A DNA stretch of 64,000 nt, from NCBI GenBank assembly GCA_902590395.1, contig CACIWQ010000004.1, forward strand, positions 24,376 through 88,375, read 5' to 3'. Position numbers and translations under genes: made by a program. Under the pieces are notes generated by a model. The model ran no database searches. It was not told the DNA's origin and saw only the letters and a list, made by a program, of their open reading frames with translations. Origin of the DNA: an uncultured Pelagibacteraceae bacterium. Lineage in GTDB: Bacteria; Pseudomonadota; Alphaproteobacteria; Pelagibacterales; Pelagibacteraceae. Shown here in pieces: positions 55,788 to 64,000 of the stretch (its first letter is position 1; each line of letters begins with the position of its first letter).

Positions 55788-57110
55788 TTATTTTTTTGGA
55801 AGTGTAGCGTTTAAAACAAATGCTAACAATCCAGCTGGAATTAATCCAGTTGTAAGCAATAATTTTAATTTAATTCCGAAATCTGGTATGTGTGCAACGA
55901 ACTCAGGAAAAGCATACAATCCTATTCCAAAAGATAGTGATAAAGCTAATATTAAAATATTTCTTTGGCTCATTTCAGATTTTGATATTAATTTAATTCC
56001 TGCTCCAGCAATCAATCCAAACATGATAATAGCCGCTCCACCAATTACCGAATCTGGCATTGCAGCAATAATTCCACCCAGTTTTGGAAATAAACCTAAT
56101 AAAATTAAAATTACGCCAGCAACAGTTCCTACGTGTCTGCTAATTACTCCTGTAAACGCGACAAGACCAGCATTTTGGGAATATGAAGTGTTAGGCATAG
56201 CATTAAAAATTGATGCGAAAGCTGTTCCAACTCCATCAGCCATTATACCACCAGAAAGTTCTTTATCTGTAGCTTCTCTGTTTGCGCCACCCATTGTAGT
56301 AGCACTAATATCTCCAATAGTTTCGATTGTTGTTACGATTGACATAAACAACATCAATATGACAGCACCCCAAACAAAATCTATTCCATATTGAAACGGC
56401 ATTGGAAATGCAAACCAATCAGCTGCAGCTATCTTTCCCCATCTAATTTCTCCTAGCAAGGCTGCCATAACGAAACCAGCTATTATTCCAATTAGAATAG
56501 AGGCTGCAGATACCATTTTTTTTCCTCTCAAGTTACACAAAAGAGCAACTACTAAAACAGTTCCAGCAATAAGTAGATGTTCCCAATTTGCAAAGATTTC
56601 TGGCTTATTGTTCATTAACCAGACTCCACCACCAGCATATTTAAATCCAACTTTAAGAAGACTAATTCCAATCATCAACACTACTATTCCTGTTACTAAC
56701 GGAGGAAACATATGTCGAATTGGTTTTAACATTTTACCAATCCATATTTGGAAAATTCCCCCAATGAATGCTGCTGTAAATATTGCACCTAATCCGAAAG
56801 CCTTGAAGGGTAGCATTATTGGAATAAAGGCAAAACTTGTACCTTGTATTATAGGAAGTCTTGATCCTATATTTTTGTAACCTACTGTTTGTATTATTGT
56901 TGCTACACCCGCAGCAAACAAAGCCATTTGAATTAAAAAAATCTTTTCAGCAGTTGTTACACCAAAAACACCTGCTACAATTAACGGGACTGTAATGTTA
57001 CCAGCAAACATAGCAAATACGTGTTGGATACCTAAAGGTATTGACTGGTTCAGTGGTAGCTTTTTATTTGCTCCACCACCACCTCCTGATTTTTTTCGTG
57101 ATCTTGCCAT
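55788..57110 (-). CDS. NCS2 family nucleobase permease (xanthine/uracil type)
   Basis: The 440-residue permease has about twelve to fourteen helices and the NCS2 hallmarks: I-P-L-G-I-Q-H-V-F-A-M-F-A near residue 27, P-I-I-Q-G-T-S-F-A-F, G-D-I-S-A-T-T-M-G near 270, and N-T-S-Y-S-Q-N-A-G-L, the substrate-site signature. It carries a glycine-rich N-terminal tail (S-G-G-G-G-G-A-N). It imports a purine or pyrimidine with protons. It lies between the convergent ABC permease and the binding-protein gene, an arrangement that could mean a joint role in nitrogen-compound uptake. Uracil versus xanthine preference is open. Confidence 0.9.
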   Translation of the reverse strand: MARSRKKSGGGGGANKKLPLNQSIPLGIQHVFAMFAGNITVPLIVAGVFGVTTAEKIFLIQMALFAAGVATIIQTVGYKNIGSRLPIIQGTSFAFIPIMLPFKAFGLGAIFTAAFIGGIFQIWIGKMLKPIRHMFPPLVTGIVVLMIGISLLKVGFKYAGGGVWLMNNKPEIFANWEHLLIAGTVLVVALLCNLRGKKMVSAASILIGIIAGFVMAALLGEIRWGKIAAADWFAFPMPFQYGIDFVWGAVILMLFMSIVTTIETIGDISATTMGGANREATDKELSGGIMADGVGTAFASIFNAMPNTSYSQNAGLVAFTGVISRHVGTVAGVILILLGLFPKLGGIIAAMPDSVIGGAAIIMFGLIAGAGIKLISKSEMSQRNILILALSLSFGIGLYAFPEFVAHIPDFGIKLKLLLTTGLIPAGLLAFVLNATLPKK

Positions 57111-57245
57111 TAAATCCCTCTTAATCGCAAAACCCTATTAAAATAATCAATACAGGTCAAACACTGTTTTGTGTTATTTTTAGCCTTTAAATCACTCTTT
57201 TATATATAAATATATATGCAGCGTATGAACATTTGCTAACTAAAT

Positions 57246-57279
57246 AAAAAAAATCCCAGCGATTATTCATCGCTGGGAT
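57246..57279 (-). terminator. Rho-independent terminator after the LivK-type gene
   Basis: The arms ATCCCAGCGAT and ATCGCTGGGAT form a perfect 11-base stem with a 5-base loop, followed in minus-strand reading by a run of seven T. The stem is right downstream of the binding-protein stop at 57295. It is the clearest intrinsic terminator in the window and should isolate the binding-protein transcript from the NCS2 gene beyond it. Confidence 0.9.
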
Positions 57280-57294
57280 CTATAAAATTAAATT

Positions 57295-58476
57295 TTATCT
57301 TTGTTTCTTAGTCTTAAATTTGCCGCCTTTAATTTCTTTTTCTAAGAAATTACCAACGTGTTCTCCAACGTCAGTAAACACGACTCCTGTTGCACCTTCG
57401 TAATCAACAGCTTTTCCCTTAGCTAAAAGATCTAGAGCTTTTTTAAGCTGACCAGGATAAATTTTCTTCCCTGGGCCATTAGCTACAGCCATTACGTTTT
57501 TAGCAATTGAAGCACGATCAGCAGAACCGCCAGCTTGTATTGCAAGTACGATTAAAGCTGCTGCATCATAAGACTCTCCAGTATATGGACCAGAAGGATC
57601 AATTCCTGCTTTTCCAGCTACCTTAGCAAATACTCCTGCTCCTTTACCTGTAGAACCTGGCAAAGAACCAAAAGATTTATTTAAACTTTTACCAAAAGCG
57701 TCAGTAAGCGAATCACCAATCATACCATCTGATAATATAAATGTATCAAAGGCACCAGAATCCAAAGATCCTTGAATAATTCCTTTACCACCTTGGTCAA
57801 GGTAACCAATTACAGCAACCGCATCTCCACCAGCTGATGCTAGTGTAGAAACTTCAGCGCTATAGTCGGCTTTACCATCTTCGTGAGCTGCTACAGTTGT
57901 AACTTTTATACCATGAGCTTTAACTGCTGCAGAATATACATCAGCTAAACCTTTACCATAGTCATTGTTAGTGTATGTAACTGCTACACTTTTAATTCCT
58001 CTGTCTTTAGTTATATCAGCAAGGATTTGTCCTCCACGTGCATCTGATGGTGCCGTACGAAAGAATAAACCTTTATCATCCAAAGTTGTTAAACCTGGAG
58101 ATGTTGCTGAAGGAGATATCATTACTACACCATTAGGAACTGCAACGTTACTTGCAATCGCTCCAGTTACACCAGAACAATCTGCTCCCATGATTGCAGC
58201 AACACCTTGAGAAACTAAACCTTCGGCTGCAGTTGTTGCAGCTGCTGAATCAACACAAGTTGAGTCTGCTCTCACAGGTGTAATTTTTTCTCCACCAAGC
58301 AAAGAACCTGAGTCAGACGCTTCTTTAAAAGCCAATTCTGCCGAAGCTGCCATTGCTGGAGTTAGAGATTCAATAGGACCTGTAAATCCTAAAATGATAC
58401 CCATTTTAATTTCTGCAAATGTACTTGTTGTCAATAACGACAAAGACATAATTGCAGCTATAAATAGTTTTTTCAT
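57295..58476 (-). CDS. Branched-chain-type ABC transporter substrate-binding protein (LivK-like)
   Basis: The 393-residue periplasmic protein starts with a signal peptide (about residues 1-21, T-S-T-F-A), then the HAAT-type binding fold: M-G-I-I-L-G-F-T-G-P-I, a G-A-D-C-S-G-V-T-G-A region near residue 97, P-S-A-T-S-P-G-L and Y-T-N-N-D-Y-G-K-G-L near 170. Two cysteines (one in each half of the early domain) may pair. It is transcribed alone, ends in a strong terminator and sits near the convergent LivGFHM-like genes, so it is the likely binding protein for that importer despite the opposite strand. Ligand unknown. Confidence 0.9.
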   Translation of the reverse strand: MKKLFIAAIMSLSLLTTSTFAEIKMGIILGFTGPIESLTPAMAASAELAFKEASDSGSLLGGEKITPVRADSTCVDSAAATTAAEGLVSQGVAAIMGADCSGVTGAIASNVAVPNGVVMISPSATSPGLTTLDDKGLFFRTAPSDARGGQILADITKDRGIKSVAVTYTNNDYGKGLADVYSAAVKAHGIKVTTVAAHEDGKADYSAEVSTLASAGGDAVAVIGYLDQGGKGIIQGSLDSGAFDTFILSDGMIGDSLTDAFGKSLNKSFGSLPGSTGKGAGVFAKVAGKAGIDPSGPYTGESYDAAALIVLAIQAGGSADRASIAKNVMAVANGPGKKIYPGQLKKALDLLAKGKAVDYEGATGVVFTDVGEHVGNFLEKEIKGGKFKTKKQR

Positions 58477-58577
58477 ATTTTCCCTCTTAATAATATTATT
58501 AATTAACTACAGTATTTACTTTTAATACTTATTTTTCAATGAGAAAATTACTTTTATTTACCTAATTGATTCAGGCA

Positions 58578-60068
58578 TTATCCCATAGTAAAAGGGTCAG
58601 CCATAGGTTTTTCTGAAGTATTAAACCAGGTCGTTTTAAGTCTGGTATAATCTTTTATAGATTCAAGTCCTGCTTCCTTGCCGTATCCACTATCTTTCAT
58701 ACCTCCAAATGGTGCAGAAGGTGATATTAATCTATAAGTATTTACGAAAGTTATTCCAGCACGTATTGCTTTCGAAACTCTTAAACCTCTTCCCAAGTCT
58801 TTCGTATAAACTCCAGAAGATAATCCATATTGATTATCGTTCATTTTATTAATGACTTCTTCCTCAGTTTCAAATTTCATTACTGATAAGATTGGACCAA
58901 ACAGTTCATTTTCTGCCGTTGGAAGATTATGATTTTCGCATTCAATTATTGTGGCGGGAAAATAATAACCCTTATTTGATAAACTATGCCTTTTTCCTCC
59001 ACATTTTATTTTTCCACCTTGATCTATTGTAAGCTTTATATTTTTTTCAATTATTTCTAATTGTTTTAAACTATTTAAAGGTCCCATTTGTGTATCAGCA
59101 TCCATTGGATTGCCTAGTTTTATTTTTTTTGCACGATCAACCAACTTATTTAAAAAATTATTGTAAATATTTTTCTGCAAATATAATCTTGATCCAGCAA
59201 TACAGCTTTGGCCACTAGCTCCAAAAATACCTGCGGTTATACCATTTAATGCATTTTCTTGGTCGGCATCCTCAAATACCGCAACAGGACTTTTACCTCC
59301 TAATTCTAAACTTACTTGAGATAAATTTTCAGCAGAATTTCTAACAATATGTCTTGCAGTTTCTGGACCTCCAGTAAAAGCAATTCTTTCAACATTTTTG
59401 TGAGTGGTTAATGCTTTTCCACACGGATCGCCGAAACCGGTTATAATATTTACAACTCCTTTAGGTATTCCAGTTTTTTCAATTAACTTAGCAAACTCAA
59501 ACATGGTTGCTGGTGCTAATTCAGAAGATTTGATTACAACTGTATTTCCCATGGCTAGAGCAGGAGCAAGTTTAACTGCAGTTAATAACATTTGAGAATT
59601 CCATGGGATGATCGCCGCAATAACACCAATTGGTTCTCTAGTTGTGATGACCTGCATATTTGGTTTATCAATTGGCAAAACAGTTCCTTCAACTTTATCA
59701 GCCAAACCTGCAAAATAATCATAATATTCTGCAATATAATTAGCTTGAGTTTTAGTTTCCCTAAAAAGTTTTCCAGTATCGATTGTTTCAATTTTACCTA
59801 ACGTTTCAGCATTTTCTCTTAATTGATTTGCAATAGCTCTTAAATAGTTAGCTCTTTCTTTTGGCATTAATTTTGGCCACTTTCCTTCAAAAGCTTTTTG
59901 AGCTGCTTCAACTGCTTTATTAACATCGTTTGCGCTTGCTTCAGGTACAACTGCCCAAGGTTCATTATTTTCTGGATTTAAGCTTTCAAAAGTTTTTTTA
60001 TTTTCGGCATCAATCCATGAGCCGTTTATATACATTTTATATTCTTTAAGTTTAGTCATTATTGCCAT
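58578..60068 (-). CDS. NAD(P)-dependent aldehyde dehydrogenase
   Basis: The 496-residue enzyme has the ALDH fold: P-W-N-S-Q-M near residue 162, F-T-G-G-P-E-T-A near 239, the general base E in L-E-L-G-G-K-S-P and the nucleophile C in G-Q-S-C-I-A-G-S-R near 296. It oxidises an aldehyde to its acid. It ends a four-gene minus-strand operon with an alpha/beta hydrolase, DUF1185 and a luciferase-family monooxygenase. It overlaps the hydrolase gene by 17 bases; the later ATG (M-T-K-L-K-E-Y) would make that overlap 8. The substrate aldehyde is unknown; the operon suggests it derives from a monooxygenated compound. Confidence 0.92.
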   Translation of the reverse strand: MAIMTKLKEYKMYINGSWIDAENKKTFESLNPENNEPWAVVPEASANDVNKAVEAAQKAFEGKWPKLMPKERANYLRAIANQLRENAETLGKIETIDTGKLFRETKTQANYIAEYYDYFAGLADKVEGTVLPIDKPNMQVITTREPIGVIAAIIPWNSQMLLTAVKLAPALAMGNTVVIKSSELAPATMFEFAKLIEKTGIPKGVVNIITGFGDPCGKALTTHKNVERIAFTGGPETARHIVRNSAENLSQVSLELGGKSPVAVFEDADQENALNGITAGIFGASGQSCIAGSRLYLQKNIYNNFLNKLVDRAKKIKLGNPMDADTQMGPLNSLKQLEIIEKNIKLTIDQGGKIKCGGKRHSLSNKGYYFPATIIECENHNLPTAENELFGPILSVMKFETEEEVINKMNDNQYGLSSGVYTKDLGRGLRVSKAIRAGITFVNTYRLISPSAPFGGMKDSGYGKEAGLESIKDYTRLKTTWFNTSEKPMADPFTMG

Positions 60069-60843
60069 CTATAAATTCTTTTAAAATCATATTAACATTA
60101 TCTGCACGTTCTACACCACAAAGATGTTTGCCTTTCTTTATTTCGATAAACTTGCTTCGTTGAATTATTTTACTTAAATTTTTAGACATTTCAGGAGTAG
60201 ACCCCACATCATTTTCTCCAGTAGCTATAAGAGTATTGACATTAATTTTTTTTAATATTTTATCATCATCAATATAATTAACAAAAATCTCATAACATTT
60301 TAAAAAATCTAAACGCTTATTTTTTTCCAAAATTAAATATATTTTTTTATAAACATCAGGGTTTTTTTTCGAAAAGTCTTCCGAAAACCATCTTCTTAGC
60401 GCAGAATGCTTTGAGGCTGGTTTATTCATTTTTGCAACCTCGTATCGGTTTTTAACAACTCTACTTTGATCTTCAGTTCTTTTATATATTGAACTCAGCA
60501 ATACTAACGACATTAACTTATCACTATTTTCAGCAGCAAAATGTCTAGCGATGAGCGCACCCAATGAAAAGCCTACTAAATGTATCTTTTCTAAGTTTAG
60601 TTCTTTAATTAATTTAGTTAATTGTTTAGTGAAATCCTCAAAATTAATTTTAGATTTTTTTAAAGGCGTTTTTCCATGACCTAATAAATCATATGATAGA
60701 GTATTATAATCCTTAAAAAAATTGATTTGCGGTTCCCAAATTTCCTTAGTTAAACCAACCCCATGAATGAATACGATTGGATTTTTTTCATTAACTTTAT
60801 TTAAAAAATAAGAAGTACCAGCGCTATCTACTTTATTGACCAT
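60052..60843 (-). CDS. Alpha/beta hydrolase
   Basis: The alpha/beta-hydrolase-fold protein has I-V-F-I-H-G-V-G-L with the oxyanion H-G, the nucleophile elbow G-F-S-L-G-A-L near residue 93, and a late K-G-K-H-L-C-G with the catalytic histidine. An aspartate in T-G-E-N-D-V-G fits the acid position. I choose the ATG at 60843 (263 residues); a TTG one codon earlier would also be in frame. The family hydrolyses esters, lactones, enol-lactones or C-C bonds. In this operon it could open a lactone made by the flavin monooxygenase, an inference. It lies 5 bases after the DUF1185 stop and overlaps the ALDH gene by 17. Confidence 0.88.
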   Translation of the reverse strand: MVNKVDSAGTSYFLNKVNEKNPIVFIHGVGLTKEIWEPQINFFKDYNTLSYDLLGHGKTPLKKSKINFEDFTKQLTKLIKELNLEKIHLVGFSLGALIARHFAAENSDKLMSLVLLSSIYKRTEDQSRVVKNRYEVAKMNKPASKHSALRRWFSEDFSKKNPDVYKKIYLILEKNKRLDFLKCYEIFVNYIDDDKILKKINVNTLIATGENDVGSTPEMSKNLSKIIQRSKFIEIKKGKHLCGVERADNVNMILKEFIDGNND

Positions 60844-60848
60844 CAAGC

Positions 60849-61439
60849 TTATTTAGGGTTTTTTATACCCATTTCTTTCATGTCTTGATATCGATCTCCA
60901 GTTCTAGCGTGGGCTCTTCCGCCCGGGGACCCACCTATGGCAATAACAATTTCATCAGGACATGGAGCATCCTGAATACTAAATTCATGGGTTAAATAAT
61001 AAGGTCTTAAACCACTATCAGTTTTGTGCATCATTGGGATTGAAATTTTGCATCCAGCTGGCCCCCTTGTATTGGTAAAGCTTAAATAAGAAGTTCCACC
61101 CACCGCTTCTCTAAACTTATTTCCAAATCTTAATGTATGAATGAATGCTGAAGCGTGTTCAATTTCTCCATTTATTCCTACCACTCCCGCTTTACCGTAG
61201 GCCAAAATTTTATCTCCAGAACCTATTTCTTTTATTAGTTCAGGCACCAAAACATCTCCAAGTTTGGGAGCTAGTTCTAGAATTTCAGGTTTTAAATCTT
61301 CAACAAAACCTTTTCCTGCCCATGGATTTTTAATTACTGCCGCGACAGAAACAAGAAGAACGGGTGTTTTTGCCTTTTTTTCACCTTCAATAAAAGTTTT
61401 ATCGACAAACTTTGCAAATTTTCTTAAATTTAAATCCAT
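60849..61439 (-). CDS. DUF1185 (amino acid synthesis) family protein
   Basis: The 196-residue protein has the DUF1185 pattern: V-S-V-A-A-V-I-K-N-P-W-A-G near residue 29, Y-G-K-A-G-V-V-G near 80, H-A-S-A-F-I-H-T-L-R-F-G-N, and late I-G-G-S-P-G-G-R-A-H-A-R-T-G-D. The database name amino acid synthesis family has, as far as I know, no published reaction behind it. The many conserved H, R and G in short loops suggest an enzyme. It is the second gene of the operon, between the monooxygenase and the hydrolase, 2 bases after the former. Function unknown; its partners suggest a degradative step. Confidence 0.78.
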   Translation of the reverse strand: MDLNLRKFAKFVDKTFIEGEKKAKTPVLLVSVAAVIKNPWAGKGFVEDLKPEILELAPKLGDVLVPELIKEIGSGDKILAYGKAGVVGINGEIEHASAFIHTLRFGNKFREAVGGTSYLSFTNTRGPAGCKISIPMMHKTDSGLRPYYLTHEFSIQDAPCPDEIVIAIGGSPGGRAHARTGDRYQDMKEMGIKNPK

Positions 61440-61441
61440 TG

Positions 61442-62608
61442 TTAGCTTGCCTGTTTTACAAAAGTTTTTTCCAAATTTATTTTAGGAATTACTTCATCGT
61501 TAAAAAGTTTAATACTCCTCATAGCATCTTCATGTTTTACTCCTGGCATACTAGACCATACATGTAAATTTTTAAGGTTTAGTTCAGATTGTAATTCTTT
61601 AATTTTTTCAACAACATAATCAGGTGTACCAAACAACATATTTCTTTTATGTAAAAAATTATAATTTAATAAATCTAACTTTCCTTTAGTTTGGGGAAGC
61701 TCTTCATCAGGATCCATGTGATTACTCAAACCTCTCCAGTGGCAAACCCATCTCATGTAATTTACCATTTGTTCTCCAGCTAGTTTTTTTGCATCTTCCA
61801 TGGTTTCTGCAACAAACATATCTCTAACCAATGCAATTCCTTCACCCATAGGCACATCTCTTTTTTCAGCATCAGATTTTGCATTTTTGTATATTTCAAA
61901 TCTTTTTTTCAAAGTTTTAACTGTAGGAATCCACATTATACAATTAATTCCATTTTTTGCAGCCCATTCAATAGATCCCGTAGAGTCTACTACTTGCCAC
62001 AAAGGAGGATGAGGTTTTTGATATGGATGAGGAACAACACTAATTTTTTTAATTTGATTAGTTTTTAAATCTATAAAATCTTCGTTAGGAGGACTCATAT
62101 CATGCTGCCAAATAAAGTTAGGCGAAGGGTAAGTGTAAAATTCTCCTTTATGACTAAAAAATTTTTTAGTCCAAGCTTTTTTCATTACATCTAATGTTTC
62201 TTGAAATAATCTTTTATTTTTTGCTTGATCTTTTAAATCTGCTTCTACGTTCATGTGCACTGCTTCTCTTCCATATACACCTCTACCAATTCCAACTTCT
62301 ACTCTACCTTTAGAAAGCTGGTCTAGTGCCGCAATATCTTCTGCTAATCTTATTGGATTCCAAAAAGTAATTACATTACATGCTTGACCTAATCTTATTT
62401 GTTTTGTTCTCGCAGCAACATCTGTACACATCATTAACGGATTTGGTTGTGCTTCCATGCCTTCGTGATTAAAATGATGTTCTGTAAACCAAATAGAATT
62501 CCAATTATTTTTGTCACAATAGTCAGCTATATCTCTAGCGTCATCCAGAATTTCTGTGTACGGCCTTTTTTTCCAGTTAGTAATATTACAAAAATATCCA
62601 ATCTTCAT
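61442..62608 (-). CDS. LLM-class flavin-dependent monooxygenase (luciferase-like)
   Basis: The protein (388 residues from ATG 62608) shows the bacterial-luciferase family pattern: W-F-T-E-H-H-F near residue 45, R-L-A-E-D-I-A-A-L-D near 90, G-R-V-E-V-G-I-G-R-G near 105, then P-H-P-P-L-W-Q-V-V near 205. It uses FMNH2 and O2. The ATG has AAGGAG six bases upstream, which decides it over an in-frame TTG at 62614. It leads the operon with DUF1185, hydrolase and ALDH, a combination that suggests breakdown of an organic substrate by oxygenation, hydrolysis and aldehyde oxidation. The substrate is unknown. Confidence 0.85.
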   Translation of the reverse strand: MKIGYFCNITNWKKRPYTEILDDARDIADYCDKNNWNSIWFTEHHFNHEGMEAQPNPLMMCTDVAARTKQIRLGQACNVITFWNPIRLAEDIAALDQLSKGRVEVGIGRGVYGREAVHMNVEADLKDQAKNKRLFQETLDVMKKAWTKKFFSHKGEFYTYPSPNFIWQHDMSPPNEDFIDLKTNQIKKISVVPHPYQKPHPPLWQVVDSTGSIEWAAKNGINCIMWIPTVKTLKKRFEIYKNAKSDAEKRDVPMGEGIALVRDMFVAETMEDAKKLAGEQMVNYMRWVCHWRGLSNHMDPDEELPQTKGKLDLLNYNFLHKRNMLFGTPDYVVEKIKELQSELNLKNLHVWSSMPGVKHEDAMRSIKLFNDEVIPKINLEKTFVKQAS

Positions 62609-62802
62609 AATCAACTCCTTAAAAACTTAAGTCGACCGATCCCACTTTCGCAATTTACGATGAGTTATGTATCGCCTTGGTCAAGATAGAATAAATTAGC
62701 ACTTCTTAGAAAGCAATGATTTTAAAATAGAGTTGGCAAACAATTTATGCTAATTTTCAACTGTTTATTTATTATATCTTCATAATTTATGTATAAAAAA
62801 AT

Positions 62803-63909
62803 ATGAAAACCGTTGTTAATAGTTGGAATGAATGGGATCCTTTAAAGCATGTAATTTTAGGACGTGCAGATGGTTGTTGCATTCCTCCTTCAGAGCCAGC
62901 GGTTGATGGAAAAGTTCCTGAAGACTCAGATATGCGAGGTCAATTTGGTGTAAGGCCAAAAGAAACTATTGATCGTGCAAATGAATTGTTAGAAAATTTT
63001 GCAAATCTTTTAAAAAAAAGAGGGATAAAAGTTGATCGTCCCATACCACTCAATTTTAATCAACCAATAGCTACACCAGACTGGAAAACTAAAAGTATGT
63101 TCGGAACTATGCCAGCAAGAGATATAATTTTAACAGTAGGAAAAGAAATGTTGGAAGCGACTATGAGTTATAGATGTCGATTTTTTGAGTATCTTAACTA
63201 CAGGCCGTTATTAAAAAAATATTATGAAGATGATCCAGGGATGAGACATGAGTCAGCTCCAAAACCTCGCCTAACAGATAAAAGTTTTCATATGGATTAT
63301 CTATCTGACAAAATTGGTGTTCAAAAAAGATTAGAATGGACAGCTAAAAAGTTTTTTGTAACAACAGAAGAAGAACCTCTTTTTGATGCAGCTGACGTAT
63401 TAAGGTTCGGTAAAGATTTAATGGTTCAGCACGGTTTTACAACAAATTTAAAAGGTATTGATTGGTTAAAAAGACACTTTCCAAATCACAGAGTTCACGC
63501 TCTTAACTTTCCCGGAGATCCTTATCCTATTCATATAGATGCTACTTTTAATGTACTAAAACCTGGTCTAATAATAAATAATCCTAATAGGCGACTACCC
63601 AACGAACAAAGAAAAATTTTTGAAAAAAACGATTGGAAGATAGTTGATGCAGCTCAACCAGCACATAATAAACCGCCACCTTTATGTTTTTCATCAGTAT
63701 GGTTATCTATGAATATTTTGGTTCTTGACCCAAAAACGGTATGCGTGGAAAAGAGCGAAGTTTATCAAGCTGAACAACTAAGTAAACTTGGTATGGAAGT
63801 TATAGAAGTTGATTTTCGAGATGTTTATCCTTTTGGAGGAGGATTACACTGCAGCACCACAGATGTTTATAGAGAAGGCAAGTGTGAAGATTATTTTCCA
63901 AAACAATAA
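62803..63909 (+). CDS. Glycine/inosamine amidinotransferase family protein
   Basis: The 368-residue protein is a clear amidinotransferase. It starts V-N-S-W-N-E-W-D-P-L-K-H-V-I-L-G, has the E-x-x-P-L-F-D-A-A-D block with an acidic catalytic residue, H-I-D-A with the catalytic histidine near 240, and the nucleophile C350 in G-G-G-L-H-C-S-T-T-D. Such enzymes move the amidino group of arginine to glycine or an inosamine, giving guanidinoacetate and ornithine or related products. The length and motifs are closest to arginine:glycine amidinotransferase. It overlaps the following gene by one base. The acceptor amine is not certain. Confidence 0.9.
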   Translation: MKTVVNSWNEWDPLKHVILGRADGCCIPPSEPAVDGKVPEDSDMRGQFGVRPKETIDRANELLENFANLLKKRGIKVDRPIPLNFNQPIATPDWKTKSMFGTMPARDIILTVGKEMLEATMSYRCRFFEYLNYRPLLKKYYEDDPGMRHESAPKPRLTDKSFHMDYLSDKIGVQKRLEWTAKKFFVTTEEEPLFDAADVLRFGKDLMVQHGFTTNLKGIDWLKRHFPNHRVHALNFPGDPYPIHIDATFNVLKPGLIINNPNRRLPNEQRKIFEKNDWKIVDAAQPAHNKPPPLCFSSVWLSMNILVLDPKTVCVEKSEVYQAEQLSKLGMEVIEVDFRDVYPFGGGLHCSTTDVYREGKCEDYFPKQ

Positions 63910-64000
63910 TGACAATAAAATCAAATTATATTAAGCCAGAATTTAAAAAAGAATCTAATCCAAAAGTAGGTTTATTGGCATTATCAACTGATCTAACTAT
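63909..64000 (+). CDS. Start of an unidentified gene (partial), possible Asp/Glu racemase superfamily
   Basis: An ATG overlaps the amidinotransferase stop (TAATG), and 30 codons are seen before the window ends. The start reads M-T-I-K-S-N-Y-I-K-P-E-F-K-K-E and then P-K-V-G-L-L-A-L-S-T-D-L-T. That last stretch resembles the first strand of the Asp/Glu racemase/maleate isomerase superfamily, but too little is visible for confidence. The overlap implies translational coupling with the amidinotransferase gene. Confidence 0.45.
   Translation, partial: MTIKSNYIKPEFKKESNPKVGLLALSTDLT

Noticed and set aside
55888..56394. Plus-strand 168-codon frame, P/I/A-rich
   Set aside because: Antisense to the NCS2 permease; the hydrophobic helices of the permease read in reverse produce the open frame.
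57111..57245. Purine or xanthine riboswitch before the NCS2 permease
   Set aside because: The leader is AT-rich with a weak ATATAT palindrome and lacks the conserved loop sequences I would expect for either aptamer.

Overview
The window reads as a chromosome segment of a SAR11-type alphaproteobacterium (Candidatus Pelagibacter or a close relative). The DNA is strongly AT-rich, intergenic gaps are very short and coding density is extreme. A two-piece permuted tmRNA, a lone 5S rRNA gene, a zinc-free L36, ThyX, a TctCBA importer and a Liv-type ABC importer all fit that group. The assignment rests on gene content, order and protein style read by eye; no database was searched.

Layout. (1) 1-3.1 kb: surface-glycan genes (O-antigen ligase cut by the window edge, a transaldolase, a polytopic membrane protein). 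(2) 3.2-6.4 kb: a housekeeping block with pntB-pntA2-pntA1, rpmJ, an orphan 5S rRNA and tRNA-Val(GAC). (3) 6.4-19.3 kb: a variable cell-surface polysaccharide island with frequent strand switches, holding a lipid carrier-linked sugar-phosphate transferase, several glycosyltransferases, GT-C-like membrane proteins, sugar methyltransferases, a Gfo/Idh/MocA oxidoreductase, a PhyH-type dioxygenase and a deacetylase-like protein. (4) 19.4-23.7 kb: an AsmA-like protein, ssrA (permuted, minus strand, tag ANDKFALAA), thyX, a cytidylyltransferase plus class V aminotransferase pair that resembles phosphonate chemistry, and Mrp/ApbC. (5) 23.8-42.4 kb: a long plus-strand run of hflK-hflC-DUF2065-degP-miaA, ilvB-ilvH-ilvC-leuA, mreB-mreC-mreD-mrdA-rodA-bactofilin, a DadA-like FAD oxidoreductase, an EamA transporter, msrB and a rhodanese. 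(6) 42.3-51.1 kb: redox and sulfur genes (methyltransferase, 1-Cys peroxiredoxin, ETHE1-like hydrolase, ATP-grasp ligase, glutaredoxin, exported MsrA), a TctCBA importer and an AbrB-type membrane protein with two small unknown genes. (7) 51.1-58.5 kb: a ProC-like dehydrogenase, LivGFHM-type ABC genes, an NCS2 nucleobase permease and a LivK-type binding protein. (8) 58.6-64 kb: a four-gene catabolic operon (flavin-dependent luciferase-family monooxygenase, DUF1185, alpha/beta hydrolase, aldehyde dehydrogenase), an amidinotransferase and the start of one more gene.

Points most worth attention. Seven single-base homopolymer indels fall within about 2.5 kb (38.29-40.81 kb) and break rodA, a bactofilin, a dadA-like gene and an eamA gene; each reading frame is restored exactly by +/-1 corrections, which points to a local consensus error. 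A terminator-like hairpin buries the GTG start of tctB between the binding-protein gene and the membrane genes. The monooxygenase-DUF1185-hydrolase-ALDH operon and the orphan cytidylyltransferase/aminotransferase pair are the best candidates for undescribed pathways. I see no prophage, transposase or CRISPR array.
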